Assembly: GCA_024278285.1 (NCBI GenBank)
Contig: JAJRTM010000399.1
Coordinates: forward strand, 1 to 5,501
DNA length: 5,501 nt
Direction: 5' to 3'
Source of the DNA: Planctomycetota bacterium
Lineage (GTDB): Bacteria > Planctomycetota > Planctomycetia > Planctomycetales > Planctomycetaceae
This document shows positions 5,376-5,501 of the stretch, piece by piece. The position numbers were made by a program, and so were the translations under genes. The notes under the pieces are model-generated. The model was not told the origin of the DNA. It did not search any database and saw only the letters and a program-made list of their open reading frames with translations. Within the stretch, counting starts at the first letter, position 1. Every line of letters starts with the position of its first letter.

Positions 5376-5501
5376 CTACGCCGTGAAGTGAAAATTGGCT
5401 TGGGTTTTCTTAAGTTCTTTGGCTGTCTCGATTTGTTGTTTTGTTGCTTCAAGAATTTGTGGGGAGCTGATTTGTTTTTTCTTCTTTTTTCGTGGGTAAT
5501 G
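5376..5501 (-). CDS. C-terminus of an unidentified minus-strand protein (runs off right edge)
   Basis: Reading leftward from the edge, one frame stays open for 41 codons and ends at TAG (5378-5376). The piece has a basic run (PRKKKKKQ) followed by a helix-like stretch, SSPQILEATKQQIETAKELK, and ends NFHFTA. I do not recognise the family. A second minus-strand frame is also open here down to a TGA near 5350, so the frame choice is uncertain. I prefer this one because its product looks like a normal amphipathic protein end and its stop lies at the edge of the repeat-rich region. It would converge on the activator gene. Confidence 0.4.
   Translation of the reverse strand, partial: HYPRKKKKKQISSPQILEATKQQIETAKELKKTQANFHFTA

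Overview
The window looks like chromosomal DNA of a planctomycete (order Planctomycetales; a moderate-GC, Gimesia-like lineage is my guess). The main reason is a DUF1559 protein with an N-terminal type IV pilin/pseudopilin-type segment (GFTLIELLVVIAIIAIL), a family greatly expanded in that phylum. The organism call is inference from the sequence alone.

Layout. A leftward (minus-strand) operon fills 1-1859. In transcription order it holds a small lipoprotein with a TRASH-type metal-binding cysteine pattern (1859-1611), a DUF1559 pseudopilin-like protein (1553-579), and the start of a secreted CobN/cobaltochelatase-like protein (579 to beyond base 1). The last two are joined by a TGATG stop/start overlap. 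The gene-free stretch 1860-2378 holds, from left to right, the operon's leader, a 91-bp MITE-like element with 12-bp terminal inverted repeats and a perfect 8-bp target duplication, a strong sigma-54 promoter pointing left, a palindrome suited to an activator, and a candidate sigma-70-type promoter pointing right. A rightward two-gene operon (2379-5208) encodes an NtrB/ZraS-like membrane histidine kinase and an NtrC/ZraR-like sigma-54 activator. Their reading frames overlap by 8 nt and the activator has a good ribosome binding site. The region 5209-5375 is hairpin-rich and repeat-like, and is followed by the probable C-terminus of a converging minus-strand gene that runs off the right edge.

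How it may work together. The kinase would sense a signal across the membrane and phosphorylate the activator. The activator would bind the palindrome near 2253 and drive the sigma-54 promoter at 2138-2153, switching on the divergent lipoprotein/DUF1559/CobN-like operon. The arrangement resembles the enterobacterial zraP/zraSR system, where a periplasmic metal-binding protein is transcribed divergently from its sigma-54-type two-component regulator. The motifs are visible in the sequence. The regulatory link and the metal or corrinoid signal are inference.
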